From Frankia sp. AiPs1 (GTDB lineage: Bacteria; Actinomycetota; Actinomycetes; Frankiales; Frankiaceae), in the NCBI RefSeq assembly GCF_023716945.1, contig NZ_JAMQQF010000006.1, positions 1 through 46,997 of the forward strand: a stretch of 46,997 bases of DNA, in the 5' to 3' direction. Both the position numbers and the translations under genes were made by a program. The notes below the pieces were generated by a model. It had not been told where the DNA came from, did not search any database, and saw nothing but the letters and a program-made list of their open reading frames with translations. Numbering within the stretch: position 1 is the first letter of the stretch; every line of letters starts with the position of its first letter. Below, in pieces: positions 1 to 7,136 of this stretch.

Positions 1-633
1 CCGCAGGGCTGCCCGTTCGCGTCGCCGGTCGAGCGCGGCGACGGCCTGGGCGATCGAGGGCAGCTCCGCGGCGTCCCCGGCCCCGGCCCCGGCCGGCAGC
101 GTTGCGGCAGGTCGGGCCGCTGAGCTGCCGGTGGGCCGGTCGACGCCGTCGCGGCCGAGGACATTCGGGAGATCGGCGAGGTCGTCGGCGGTGAGGTCGA
201 TGCCCCGCGGCCGGAACCAGTCGCCGGTCGGCGTGTACGAGGCGAAGCCGCCCAACGCAGGCTCCTCGCCGGACACGGAGACCTCGCCGGGTGCCGGGAC
301 CTCGCCGGGTGCCGGGATCTGACCGAAGTCGGGGCTCGTGCCGGAGGAGGACACCTGACCGAGGGTCGGCGTGTCAGCGAGAGCGGCCGAGCCACCGCCG
401 GCGGCAGGGTTCCGGCCGTTGCCGCCGTTGCCGCCCTTGCCGCTACCGCCGTCACGCACGGGACCGACCGCGCTGCCGGATCCGGCGGAAGGGCTCCCCG
501 ATGCCGGGGGCACCGCCAGCAGTCCGGACAAGGGCACGTGGTTCCAGACGCGGGGCGGGGCCGATGCCGACGGGCCCACCCCCGGCGGCCGTCCCACCGG
601 GCGCAACGGCAACTCCTGATCGCTCCTACGCAC
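1..633 (-). CDS. Unrecognised protein, 3' end cut by window edge
   Basis: The minus strand is open from the left edge to beyond position 660, and G or C fills nearly every third codon position, as expected of a real gene here. All three forward frames are stopped in this stretch. The best start seen is a GTG at 633-631, but the Shine-Dalgarno is weak and the start is uncertain. The visible 211 residues begin with a Pro/Gly/Ser-rich low-complexity stretch that includes a GKGGNGGNGRNP run and the tandem PAPGEV PAPGEV (18-bp DNA repeat at 281-317). A better conserved-looking segment follows, with FASYTPTGDWFRPRG and DLTADDLADLPNVLGRD. No signal peptide or membrane segment is visible in this part. 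It is divergent from the conservon genes, with only 14 bp between starts. I do not recognise the family. In most conservons a sensor kinase gene stands here, and this gene does not look like one. Confidence 0.6.
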   Translation of the reverse strand, partial: MRRSDQELPLRPVGRPPGVGPSASAPPRVWNHVPLSGLLAVPPASGSPSAGSGSAVGPVRDGGSGKGGNGGNGRNPAAGGGSAALADTPTLGQVSSSGTSPDFGQIPAPGEVPAPGEVSVSGEEPALGGFASYTPTGDWFRPRGIDLTADDLADLPNVLGRDGVDRPTGSSAARPAATLPAGAGAGDAAELPSIAQAVAALDRRRERAALR

Positions 634-647
634 GGCCGGAGAAAAGC

Positions 648-1067
648 ATGAACACGAGAACCCGTGACCTCGACTGGCTGCTGGAGAACCTGTTGGAGCG
701 GACTCCGGGAACCCGACACGCCCTGGTGCTCTCCAAGGACGGGCTCAAGCTCTGCCGCAGTTCCGGGCTCAGCGTTGATCAGGCGGACCAGCTCGCCGCC
801 ATCGCCTCCGGGATCCAGAGTCTCTCGCACGGCGCGTCGGTGGAGTTCGGGGATGGCAGCGGCGGCGTGCGGCAGTCCATGACCGAGTTCCACGGCGGGC
901 TGCTGTTCATCATCGAGGCCGGCCAGGGCGCTCACCTCGCCGTCGTGGCGACCGATGACGCCGACGCCGGCGTCATCGGGCACAACATGAACGAGCTGGT
1001 CGAGCAGATCGGCGACTACCTCAGCGCCCCGCCCCGCGAGGCCGCCCCCGGGTTCGCGGCCTCGTGA
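648..1067 (+). CDS. cvnB: Roadblock/LC7 domain protein (conservon CvnB type)
   Basis: This 139-aa protein has the Roadblock/LC7 fold: an N-terminal helix (DLDWLLENLLERTPGTRHAL), the strand-turn ALVLSKDGLKL, and a C-terminal helix after VVATDDADAGVIGHNMNELVEQ. In Streptomyces conservons the CvnB protein works with the MglA-like GTPase CvnD, probably as a GTPase-activating or scaffold partner downstream of a membrane sensor kinase. The ATG at 648 has GGAGAAAAG just upstream and fits the family length. An open extension further upstream is unlikely, being Arg-rich and unlike any homologue. Its TGA overlaps the GTG of the next gene, so the two are probably translationally coupled. No CvnA-type kinase is adjacent upstream. 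Confidence 0.93.
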   Translation: MNTRTRDLDWLLENLLERTPGTRHALVLSKDGLKLCRSSGLSVDQADQLAAIASGIQSLSHGASVEFGDGSGGVRQSMTEFHGGLLFIIEAGQGAHLAVVATDDADAGVIGHNMNELVEQIGDYLSAPPREAAPGFAAS

Positions 1068-1423
1068 TCCGCGAGGCCATTGACGGAGAGAACCCCGACC
1101 GGCTCTACACCGTCACCGGCGGGCGCAGCCGCGCCGACGAGAACGCCTTCGACCTCGTCACGTTGATCGTCAGTGAGAGCGACCCGGCGCCGGGCATGCA
1201 GTCCGAGCACGCCGCGATCCTGCGGATGTGCCGAACGCCGGTCGCCGTCGTGGAGCTCGCCGCCGAGCTGAAGCTGCCGGTGAGCGTGGTGAAGATCCTG
1301 CTCTGCGACCTGCTGGACACCGGTCGGATCGCGGCGCGACATCCCTCGGCCTCCGTCGTCAGGACGCCGTTGCCCCATCCCGAGATCCTGAAGCAGGTGC
1401 TCGTTGGACTCAAGAAGCTCTGA
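1064..1423 (+). CDS. cvnC: DUF742 protein (conservon CvnC type)
   Basis: This 119-aa protein has the DUF742 pattern: an N-terminal RLYTVTGGRSRADE, then FDLVTLIV, then a winged-helix-like middle (EHAAILRMCRTPVAVVELAAELKLPVSVVKILLCDLLDTGRI) ending HPEILKQVLVGLKKL. DUF742 proteins sit between the Roadblock and GTPase genes of conservons, and in Streptomyces they associate with both. The start is a GTG that overlaps the upstream TGA by four bases (GTGA). The gene end overlaps the next start by about 20 nt. Assignment is by sequence pattern plus gene order. Confidence 0.93.
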   Translation: MIREAIDGENPDRLYTVTGGRSRADENAFDLVTLIVSESDPAPGMQSEHAAILRMCRTPVAVVELAAELKLPVSVVKILLCDLLDTGRIAARHPSASVVRTPLPHPEILKQVLVGLKKL

Positions 1424-2030
1424 GGTCACCGACCAGGCCCCGCCACGCTCCCGCGCCCCGCTGGCAAACACGGTCAACGACGCGCTGAAGATCGTGATCG
1501 TCGGCGGATTCGGGGTTGGTAAGACGACGATGGTCCGCGCGGTGAGCGAGATCCGTCCGCTGAGCACCGAGGAGACGATGACCGGCGCCGGCATCGGCAT
1601 CGACGACACGGGCAGCGTGCGGGAGAAGTCCACCACCACCGTTGCGTTCGACTTCGGCCGGATCAGCCTGAACGAGCGGATGGTGCTCTACCTGTTCGGC
1701 GCCCCCGGGCAGGAGCGCTTCTGGTTCCTGTGGGACCGGCTGTTCGCGGGCACGCTCGGCGCGGTGGTCCTCGTCGACACCCGCCGGGTCGCGGACTCCT
1801 GGTACGCGATCGACCGGCTGGAACACCACGGGATGCCCTTCATCGTCGCGCGCAACAACTTCGGCGAACCGGAGCACACGCTGCCGCAGTTGCGCGAGGC
1901 GTTGTCGCTGTCCGACGACGTCCCGCTCGTCGACTGCGACGCCCGGCACCGCGCGTCGAGCAAGTCGGTGCTGATCGCACTTGTCAACCACCTGTACGCC
2001 CTGTCCACCGCCCGGGAGACCTCGCCGTGA
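1404..2030 (+). CDS. cvnD: MglA-like small GTPase (conservon CvnD type)
   Basis: This is a 208-aa GTP-binding protein of the conservon class. The P-loop GGFGVGKTT lies at about residues 35-43. A Thr-rich switch I (STTTVAFDFGRI) and a G3-like FGAPGQERFWFLWD follow, with Ala-Pro where Ras-type GTPases have Asp. The usual NKxD motif is replaced by ARNNF, and a G5-like VDCDAR is present. These deviations are usual in this family. The start is a TTG at 1404 inside the end of the DUF742 gene. This is the only start that keeps the short leader before the P-loop, and no better ATG/GTG exists. The TGA overlaps the GTG of the P450 gene. It probably switches between GTP and GDP forms under control of the Roadblock and DUF742 partners. 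Confidence 0.92.
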   Translation: MDSRSSEVTDQAPPRSRAPLANTVNDALKIVIVGGFGVGKTTMVRAVSEIRPLSTEETMTGAGIGIDDTGSVREKSTTTVAFDFGRISLNERMVLYLFGAPGQERFWFLWDRLFAGTLGAVVLVDTRRVADSWYAIDRLEHHGMPFIVARNNFGEPEHTLPQLREALSLSDDVPLVDCDARHRASSKSVLIALVNHLYALSTARETSP

Positions 2031-3307
2031 CACATCCGCACCACGACCACGTCGACGGCTGGGGGCCGGCCGTGGCGGACCACCCGGCGCCGGCCCCGGG
2101 CTTCCCGGACCATCCGGGGGCGGTCCGGCTGTACGGCCCGCGCTTCCAGCACAACCCGGCGCAGATGTACCGGGAGATGCGCCGCGTCCACGGCCCCGTC
2201 GCGCCGATCCTGCTCGAGGGTGACATCCCCGCCTGGCTGGTCCTCGGCTACCGGGAGCTGCACTACGTGACGAGCAACCCGGAGCTGTACGGCCGCGACC
2301 CGCGCCGTTGGAACGCCTGGGACCGGATCCCGCCGGACTGGCCGCTGCTCCCCGTCGTCGGCTACCAGCCGTACACGATGCACCTGGAGGGCGTCGAGTT
2401 CGAGCGCCGCTCCGCGATCATGAACGACGTGCTCAGCGACGTGGACCTGTTCGAGCTGCGGGCGCTGTGCGAACGGACCTGCGACGAGCTGATCGACGGT
2501 TTCGCCGGGCGCGGCGAGGCGGACCTCATCACCGAGTACGCCCAGTCGATGCCGATGCTGCTGACCGGCCGCATGATCGGCATTCCCGAGGCCGGCCTGC
2601 CCGAGCTGCTCGCGTCGATGAACGCGGCCACGGACGGCTCCGGCCCGGAGGCGGTCGCCGGCCACGCCCGGTACGTCGCCATCATCAACGCGCTGCTGGC
2701 CGACCGGCGGGCCCGCCCCCGGGCCGACCTCCCGTCCGCGCTGCTCGCCCATCCCGGGAAGCTGACCGACGAGGAGGCGTCCTGGGACCTGCTGCTGATC
2801 GTCGGGATCGGCCAGCAGCCGATCACCGACTGGATCGGTAACACGCTGCGGCTGATGCTCACCGACAGCCGCTTCGCCGTCACCCTTTCCGGTGGCCGGC
2901 GCAGCGTCGCGCAGGCGCTCAACGAGGTGCTGTGGGAGGACACCCCGCTGCAGAACATGTCCGGCCGCTGGGCGATCCGCAGCACCCAGCTCGCCGGCCA
3001 GCACATCCAGGCCGGTGACATGCTCGTGCTGAGCTGCGCCGCGGCGAACGGCGACCCGCAGGTGCGGCCGGACTCCTTCGACGGCCCCGGCGGCAACCAC
3101 GCCCACATGTCGTTCGGCCACGGCGAGCACCGCTGCCCGTATCCCGCGCAGGAGATCGCCGAGACGATCGTGCGGGGCGCCGTCGAGGTGCTGCTCGACC
3201 GGCTGCCCGACGCCGTCCTCGCCGTCTCCCCCGACGCACTGGTCTGGCGTCCGTCACCCTGGCTGCGCGGCCTGTCCGCCCTGCCGGTGCACTTCTCGCC
3301 GGCCTGA
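2027..3307 (+). CDS. Cytochrome P450, CYP157-like (conservon CvnE type), ExxR motif absent
   Basis: This 426-aa protein ends with the haem-binding loop FGHGEHRCP, Cys370 being the fifth haem ligand. The K-helix position that carries the near-universal ExxR reads E300-V-L-W303, so the Arg is missing. The I-helix reads GIGQQPITDW (about 261-269) and lacks the usual acid-Thr pair used for oxygen activation. Both features match the CYP157 family of Streptomyces conservons, where loss of ExxR is established. The GTG start overlaps the GTPase stop by four bases (GTGA), so expression is coupled to the signalling genes. Known CYP157 members have no clear substrate, and a sensing or structural role is as likely as monooxygenation. 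Redox partner genes are not nearby. Confidence 0.92.
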   Translation: MTHPHHDHVDGWGPAVADHPAPAPGFPDHPGAVRLYGPRFQHNPAQMYREMRRVHGPVAPILLEGDIPAWLVLGYRELHYVTSNPELYGRDPRRWNAWDRIPPDWPLLPVVGYQPYTMHLEGVEFERRSAIMNDVLSDVDLFELRALCERTCDELIDGFAGRGEADLITEYAQSMPMLLTGRMIGIPEAGLPELLASMNAATDGSGPEAVAGHARYVAIINALLADRRARPRADLPSALLAHPGKLTDEEASWDLLLIVGIGQQPITDWIGNTLRLMLTDSRFAVTLSGGRRSVAQALNEVLWEDTPLQNMSGRWAIRSTQLAGQHIQAGDMLVLSCAAANGDPQVRPDSFDGPGGNHAHMSFGHGEHRCPYPAQEIAETIVRGAVEVLLDRLPDAVLAVSPDALVWRPSPWLRGLSALPVHFSPA

Positions 3308-3395
3308 CCCACCGGGCGACGGGCCGCCGACCTGCCGTAGAGCCGCCGTAGAGCCGCTGGACGGTCGCCGGAGGGTCATCGGAGAGCCGACGAGC

Positions 3396-4244
3396 TCAGA
3401 CCTCGCCGGAGCGGGGGGCCAGCGCCCAGGCGAGGGCAAGGTCGGCGACCTCCTCCCAGCCGGGCACGCTGGCCGTCAGGTGCGGGCGGCCCGGGAACTC
3501 GTGGTACGCCGTGATCGCCCCCGACTTACGCTGGCGGGTGTACGTCTCCCGGCTCACCGATGCCGGGACGGTGTGGTCGGCGCCGTTGCCGAGGACCAGC
3601 AGCGGCGCCCGGTCGGTCTTCCCGAAGTCGACCTTGCTCGGCGCCTTCGGGTTGACGTTCGCGAACGCGGCCTGCCACAGCGGCCGGCCCGGGGTGGGCA
3701 CCTGCAGGCGCGCGAACAGCTCGTCGGACTCGGCCCGGCTGACCGTGTTCGCGAACGCGTAGAACCACTGGTCCGCGGTCAGCCCGACCACCCGGCCGCG
3801 AGTCGCCGGCTTCGTCAGCACCGGCGCCGACGAGCGCAGGGTGGCCAGCGGCAGCCGCAGCACGCCCTTCACCGGCGCGGGCGAGATCGCCACCCCGGCC
3901 GCCCCGAGCCCACGGTCGAGCAGAAGCTGGACGATCAGCCCGCCGAACGAGTGCCCGACGAGGATCGGCGCCTCCGGCAGGGCCGCGACGATCTTCGCGT
4001 AGCTGTCCGTCACCTCGGTCACGCCGACGTGGTTGTCGGCGGTCGGCGCGTCCCGCAACGCCTCGAGGTCACGGTCCATCCCCGGCCACTCCGGGGCGAG
4101 ACCGGAGTGCCCCCGGGCGGCGAACCGGTCGATCCACGGCTGCCAGCTCGCCGACGTCAGCCACAGCCCGTGAATGAAGACGATCGTGTGCCCCGCACTC
4201 GCGACGTTCGGTTCGGATTCGGCGGCCGGGCTGATGTCGCTCAC
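3396..4244 (-). CDS. Alpha/beta hydrolase
   Basis: This is a 282-aa alpha/beta-hydrolase-fold enzyme. The oxyanion-hole motif FIHGLW lies at about residues 23-28 and the nucleophile elbow GHSFGG at 97-102, with Ser99 as the probable nucleophile. A late Asp in LGNGADHTVP and a His in GRPHLT complete a plausible triad. There is no signal peptide, so it is probably cytoplasmic. The substrate cannot be read from sequence, and relatives include lipases, haloperoxidase-like enzymes and esterases. The ATG at 4244 gives an N-terminus that reaches the first strand after a short Ser/Glu-rich tail. It is convergent with the P450 gene. The 88 bp between them carry a partial CGTAGAGCCGC repeat and no clear hairpin. 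Confidence 0.9.
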   Translation of the reverse strand: MSDISPAAESEPNVASAGHTIVFIHGLWLTSASWQPWIDRFAARGHSGLAPEWPGMDRDLEALRDAPTADNHVGVTEVTDSYAKIVAALPEAPILVGHSFGGLIVQLLLDRGLGAAGVAISPAPVKGVLRLPLATLRSSAPVLTKPATRGRVVGLTADQWFYAFANTVSRAESDELFARLQVPTPGRPLWQAAFANVNPKAPSKVDFGKTDRAPLLVLGNGADHTVPASVSRETYTRQRKSGAITAYHEFPGRPHLTASVPGWEEVADLALAWALAPRSGEV

Positions 4245-4476
4245 GTGGGCTCCTCGACGCTCGCGGATGCTCGTCCCCCGGCCCGCCTCGGTAGCGTGAC
4301 ACGTCCGGAATCCGGAAGGTGAGGTCGGAGATCGCCATCATCGACGGAAGCGCCGGTCCGGCGCACTGTGACCCGCGTCGCACTATGACCCGCGTCACAC
4401 TGTGACCACCACCCGGCTCGCATCCCGCGGCCGAAGGCTTCGAGGACCACCCCAACCCGGGTAGGATCGCCCCGCG

Positions 4477-4549
4477 GGGCCGTTAGCTCAATTGGCAGAG
4501 CAGCCGGCTTTTAACCGGCGGGTTCAGGGTTCGAGTCCCTGACGGCCCA
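4477..4549 (+). tRNA. tRNA-Lys (anticodon UUU)
   Basis: A full cloverleaf can be drawn. The acceptor GGGCCGT pairs with ACGGCCC, the D-arm is GCTC/GAGC, and the anticodon stem GCCGG/CCGGC encloses the loop CTTTTAA with anticodon TTT. The T-arm is CAGGG/CCCTG around TTCGAGT, and the discriminator base is A. The 3' CCA is not encoded exactly, since CCCA follows. The gene stands alone between the alpha/beta hydrolase and a broken XRE gene. A second, decayed copy of its T-arm sequence lies about 110 bp downstream. Confidence 0.97.
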
Positions 4550-4611
4550 CCCACTTTCTGGTCATGCTTCTGACCTGGGTGAATACGGTTCGCGATCGAT
4601 CGCTTTAAGAT

Positions 4612-4670
4612 CCAGCACCATGGAACAGTGCTGGTCAGGGCCTTGACATCTGGTTCGAGCCCTGACCGGA
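4612..4670. repeat. Twin hairpins with a decayed copy of the tRNA-Lys T-arm
   Basis: CCAGCAC at 4612-4618 pairs with GTGCTGG at 4628-4634. GGTCAGGG at 4633-4640 pairs with CCCTGACC at 4660-4667, so the two stems share two bases and are mutually exclusive. The loop and 3' arm of the second stem read GGTTCGAGCCCTGACCGG. Compared with GGTTCGAGTCCCTGACGG in the adjacent tRNA, this differs by one missing T and one added C. It may be a relic of a tRNA 3' end left by past integration, or a degenerate tRNA duplicate. It could also act as a structured 3' trailer of the tRNA transcript. Confidence 0.5.
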
Positions 4671-4747
4671 CAACCATGTTGCAGCCATGCGAACCGCCTC
4701 CGCCTGGCCGAGACGCTGGGGGCGGGCGACGCTACTGGTCGTCGGTG

Positions 4748-5026
4748 TTAGGTCAGGCGGTACTCCCGATCGCCGAAATCGGCGACGATGCGAAGCTTGC
4801 CACCGAGGGCACCAACATAGGCACGCAGGGTGGAGAGGGTGACGCTGTCGAGTTCGCCCCGTTCGAGGGCGGAGACGCGCGGCTGGGAGACTCCCATCGC
4901 GGCGGCGAGGTCGGACTGGGTGCGGTCCTGCTCGGCACGGACCTGGGTGAGGTGCCACGCCCGGATGTGATCTTCGGTAACCCCACGTTATTACCGTTGC
5001 GCCGGGACCCCAACCCCATCGGTCAT
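4748..5026 (-). pseudogene. XRE-family HTH protein with two tandem in-frame stops
   Basis: The minus strand encodes RGVTEDHIRAWHLTQVRAEQ, then a classic HTH (TQSDLAAAMGVSQPRVSALE), then LDSVTLSTLRAYVGALGGKL and RIVADFGDREYRL. This is the XRE antitoxin-like type often paired with RelE/HigB toxins. The 79-codon frame (4987-4748) has no ATG or GTG before the HTH. In the same frame just upstream lies ATG at 5026 behind AGAGGA, encoding MTDGVGVPAQR, followed by TAA TAA at 4993-4988 and then the HTH part. The gene therefore looks intact except for two consecutive stops after codon 11. It is either a recently inactivated gene or one that starts internally. Local initiation at the ATG of MGVSQ would lose the first HTH helix. 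No toxin gene is adjacent. Confidence 0.7.
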
Positions 5027-5093
5027 TCCTCTGACCGGGTGAAAAGGACACCCGCGGTCGCCACCGGCGGCCGCCGGATCAGTACGACCAACG

Positions 5094-5783
5094 TTACCCG
5101 GCCGCGCGATTCTCGGAGACGGCCTCGCGCAGCGGGGCGCCAGCGACATCGTGGGCGGCGACGTCAGGAAGGGCGGACCCGCCCAGCGGTTCGCCATGCC
5201 ACTGAACGAGGTTCCAGCCGGCCGAGGGGTCGCCTTCGAGCGTGACCATTCCGGTGTTCGCGAGCCACCGACCCTCGACGGACCCGATGTCGCCGACCCG
5301 TATGCCGACCCAGGTTCGGATCGCGGCACCGTGACTGACGAGCACGAGAGCGTCGTTCCTGCGGTGTGTGGCCGCGATGTTCGCGATCGCGGTGTCATAG
5401 CCGGCGACGAACATGTGACCGTTCGGCCCACCCGGCATCACACGGTCCAGATCGCCGTGGATCCAGGCGGCGGTGACGTCGAAGTAGGCCGCGATGGCTG
5501 TCTTGTCGCTGCGCAGCTCGAGCTCGCCCGCGGCGATCTCCTCGATGCCTTCCACAACTCCGACTCCCAGCCCCCGTGATTCGGCGAGGGGCGCCGCGGT
5601 GAGCTGGGTGCGAACGAGGACCGAGGCGTAGATCGCCGAGATCGTCTCACCGCGGAGTGCGTCGGGCAGCGCGCCGGCCTGCGCGTGGCCCAGGGCGGTC
5701 AGCTCGGCTCCCGGCCGCCCCGTGTCGAGGGCGCCGACGATGTTGGAGGGGGTTTGGCCATGTCGGAGCAGCATCAGGCGCAT
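5094..5783 (-). CDS. Histidine phosphatase family protein (phosphoglycerate mutase-like)
   Basis: This 229-aa protein opens with MRLMLLRHGQTPSN. The LRHG motif (His8 is the phospho-acceptor) is at the extreme N-terminus, as usual for this superfamily. The acid/base and second His region includes GIEEIAAGELE and the late LVSHGAAIRTW. It probably hydrolyses a small phosphate ester in the cytoplasm. Branch-level assignment (mutase, cobalamin-pathway phosphatase or broad phosphatase) is not possible by eye. The frame remains open far upstream on the minus strand, but the family N-terminus and lack of conservation fix the start at 5783. The 270 bp to the divergent gene at 6056 contain no gene I can support. 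Confidence 0.92.
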   Translation of the reverse strand: MRLMLLRHGQTPSNIVGALDTGRPGAELTALGHAQAGALPDALRGETISAIYASVLVRTQLTAAPLAESRGLGVGVVEGIEEIAAGELELRSDKTAIAAYFDVTAAWIHGDLDRVMPGGPNGHMFVAGYDTAIANIAATHRRNDALVLVSHGAAIRTWVGIRVGDIGSVEGRWLANTGMVTLEGDPSAGWNLVQWHGEPLGGSALPDVAAHDVAGAPLREAVSENRAAG

Positions 5784-6055
5784 CGCGACCGAGTCTAGCG
5801 TTGGCGCCGTGGCAGAGCTGTTTCCCCTGCATGCGCTCGTCGACGAGCTACCCCGCGGGACGCCGACACCGCCGGCCGGTCCTGGCCCAGGGCTCACGTG
5901 GTCGCGGATGCCGACCCACCCGGCCGGACATTCACCCCACGTTGGATAGGTCCGCCGGTCATTGCTCCACGGCCCGTCGTGGCGTAACCACGTCGACGTA
6001 GGCGTGAACCAGGAGGAACGTCGCGGCCGCGAGGCGAGACCGGGGAGGTTCCAGG

Positions 6056-6964
6056 GTGCCGGAGCATGTGCCGGAGCGTGGCGTCGCAGCTCAGCCGGGT
6101 GTGGTGCCCGGGATTCGCCGGGCCGCGGGCACCATGTTCGCTGCTTTGTACGGCGAGTTGGTTCCGCATGCCTGGCGCGATCCCGGGTCGGAGCTGGACG
6201 CCTACTCGCTTTTCTACCATCGGTCGATCGCCATGGGTTGGCTTGACGACACCTCGGCCGGGGGCGGCATCGAGGACCGCATGCGGCGCGCACCGGGGCT
6301 GTGGGGCATGAACGACGCCGGGTGGAGTCACCCCCTCGCTGCCGCCGGAGCGGGGCTGATCTCGTGGTTCCAGGTCGGGGCGAGCGCGGTGGCCGACGAC
6401 CGGCCGCTGCCGGTGCAGCCGTTCCTGCGGTGCGCCGTGGACGCGACAGCGCGGGCCGGCACGCCGCACCTGTCCACGGTGCAGGTTCTCCTGCCGGTGC
6501 AGGGTCTCGACCCCGCGTCGCGCCCGCCGTACGCGCCCGTGCCGGCGATCCAGACGGTCCCCTGGTTCACCGAGTGCGATCCGGCTGCACGAACGTCGGT
6601 GAAGGTCAACATCAACAGTGGCCGGGATCCGGTGATCGGTGCTGTCGCCCAGCGCCTCGTCGACCACCTTGGCCGCCTGGATCAGCACGCGTTCGCCTGC
6701 GGATCCCACGAGGTCGCAGGCCAGGACGCCGTCGTCCCTCCGCCGCTCCACGACCGCTCCTGGAACGGCCCTTGCCTGCACGGCGTGGCGCTACGTGGCG
6801 AGCTGGCAGAATGGTCGTGCGACGCGGTCGGGTGGCTGGCCGAAGCTGTCGCCGACTGCACCGCCCGCCTTGGCATCCGCCTGCCTCTGCTACTCACCGT
6901 CACCCGTTCCCGCGATGGGATGATCACGACGCCCGCGCCGGAGGCTTCTCGCTACAGCAGGTGA
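6056..6964 (+). CDS. Unrecognised 302-aa protein
   Basis: The codon use is typical of the neighbours and the reading frame is long. The GTG start is preceded by GGGGAGG with good spacing. The protein has soluble character, with no signal peptide or membrane helix. Notable segments are AAGTMFAALYGELVPHAW near residue 25, SLFYHRSIAMGWLDD, TVQVLLPVQGLDP, VKVNINSGRDPVIGAVAQRLVDHLGRLDQHAF, and ELAEWSCDAVGWLAEAVADCTARLG. The later segments look like regular alpha/beta structure. I do not recognise a family. It is divergent from the histidine phosphatase gene and is followed by the RpiR-type regulator after 170 bp. The competing frame on the opposite strand has poor third-position GC and no family resemblance. 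Confidence 0.75.
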   Translation: MPEHVPERGVAAQPGVVPGIRRAAGTMFAALYGELVPHAWRDPGSELDAYSLFYHRSIAMGWLDDTSAGGGIEDRMRRAPGLWGMNDAGWSHPLAAAGAGLISWFQVGASAVADDRPLPVQPFLRCAVDATARAGTPHLSTVQVLLPVQGLDPASRPPYAPVPAIQTVPWFTECDPAARTSVKVNINSGRDPVIGAVAQRLVDHLGRLDQHAFACGSHEVAGQDAVVPPPLHDRSWNGPCLHGVALRGELAEWSCDAVGWLAEAVADCTARLGIRLPLLLTVTRSRDGMITTPAPEASRYSR

Positions 6965-7032
6965 TGGAAGGCGCGGTCACTGTGCACGCGCCAGCAGCGA
7001 CCCGGGTCGAACGCCCCAGGATTCCGGCACCA

Positions 7033-7073
7033 TGAAATGTATTTTCGACCCGTCGATCCAGGTGAAACGTTCA
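7033..7073. promoter_or_regulatory. Palindromic sites upstream of the RpiR-type regulator
   Basis: TGAAATGTATTTTCG at 7033-7047 is an imperfect inverted repeat (TGAAA...TTTTC). TGAAACGTTCA at 7063-7073 is a perfect TGAA-N3-TTCA palindrome. A half-site TGAAATTC lies at 7123-7130, just before the start codon. MurR/RpiR-family regulators such as NagR-like proteins often bind TGAAAT-type palindromes. These are therefore good candidates for autoregulatory operators of the gene starting at 7137. The stretch is also locally AT-rich, as expected of a promoter. Confidence 0.45.
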
Positions 7074-7136
7074 TCCGTGCTTCATCTGGGCACGATCGGG
7101 TGTTCCAGGGCGGGGCCTAACGTGAAATTCGTGACC

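Noticed and set aside
291-647. N-terminal extension of the Roadblock protein
   Set aside because: The extension is Arg-rich, unlike any Roadblock protein, and overlaps the well-formed minus-strand frame. The ATG at 648 has its own ribosome site.
1730-2026. Upstream extension of the P450 frame
   Set aside because: It lies wholly inside the GTPase gene in another frame. The GTGA overlap at 2027 is the normal conservon junction.
4483-4677. Minus-strand small protein across the tRNA
   Set aside because: It is antisense to a complete tRNA-Lys cloverleaf and has no independent support.
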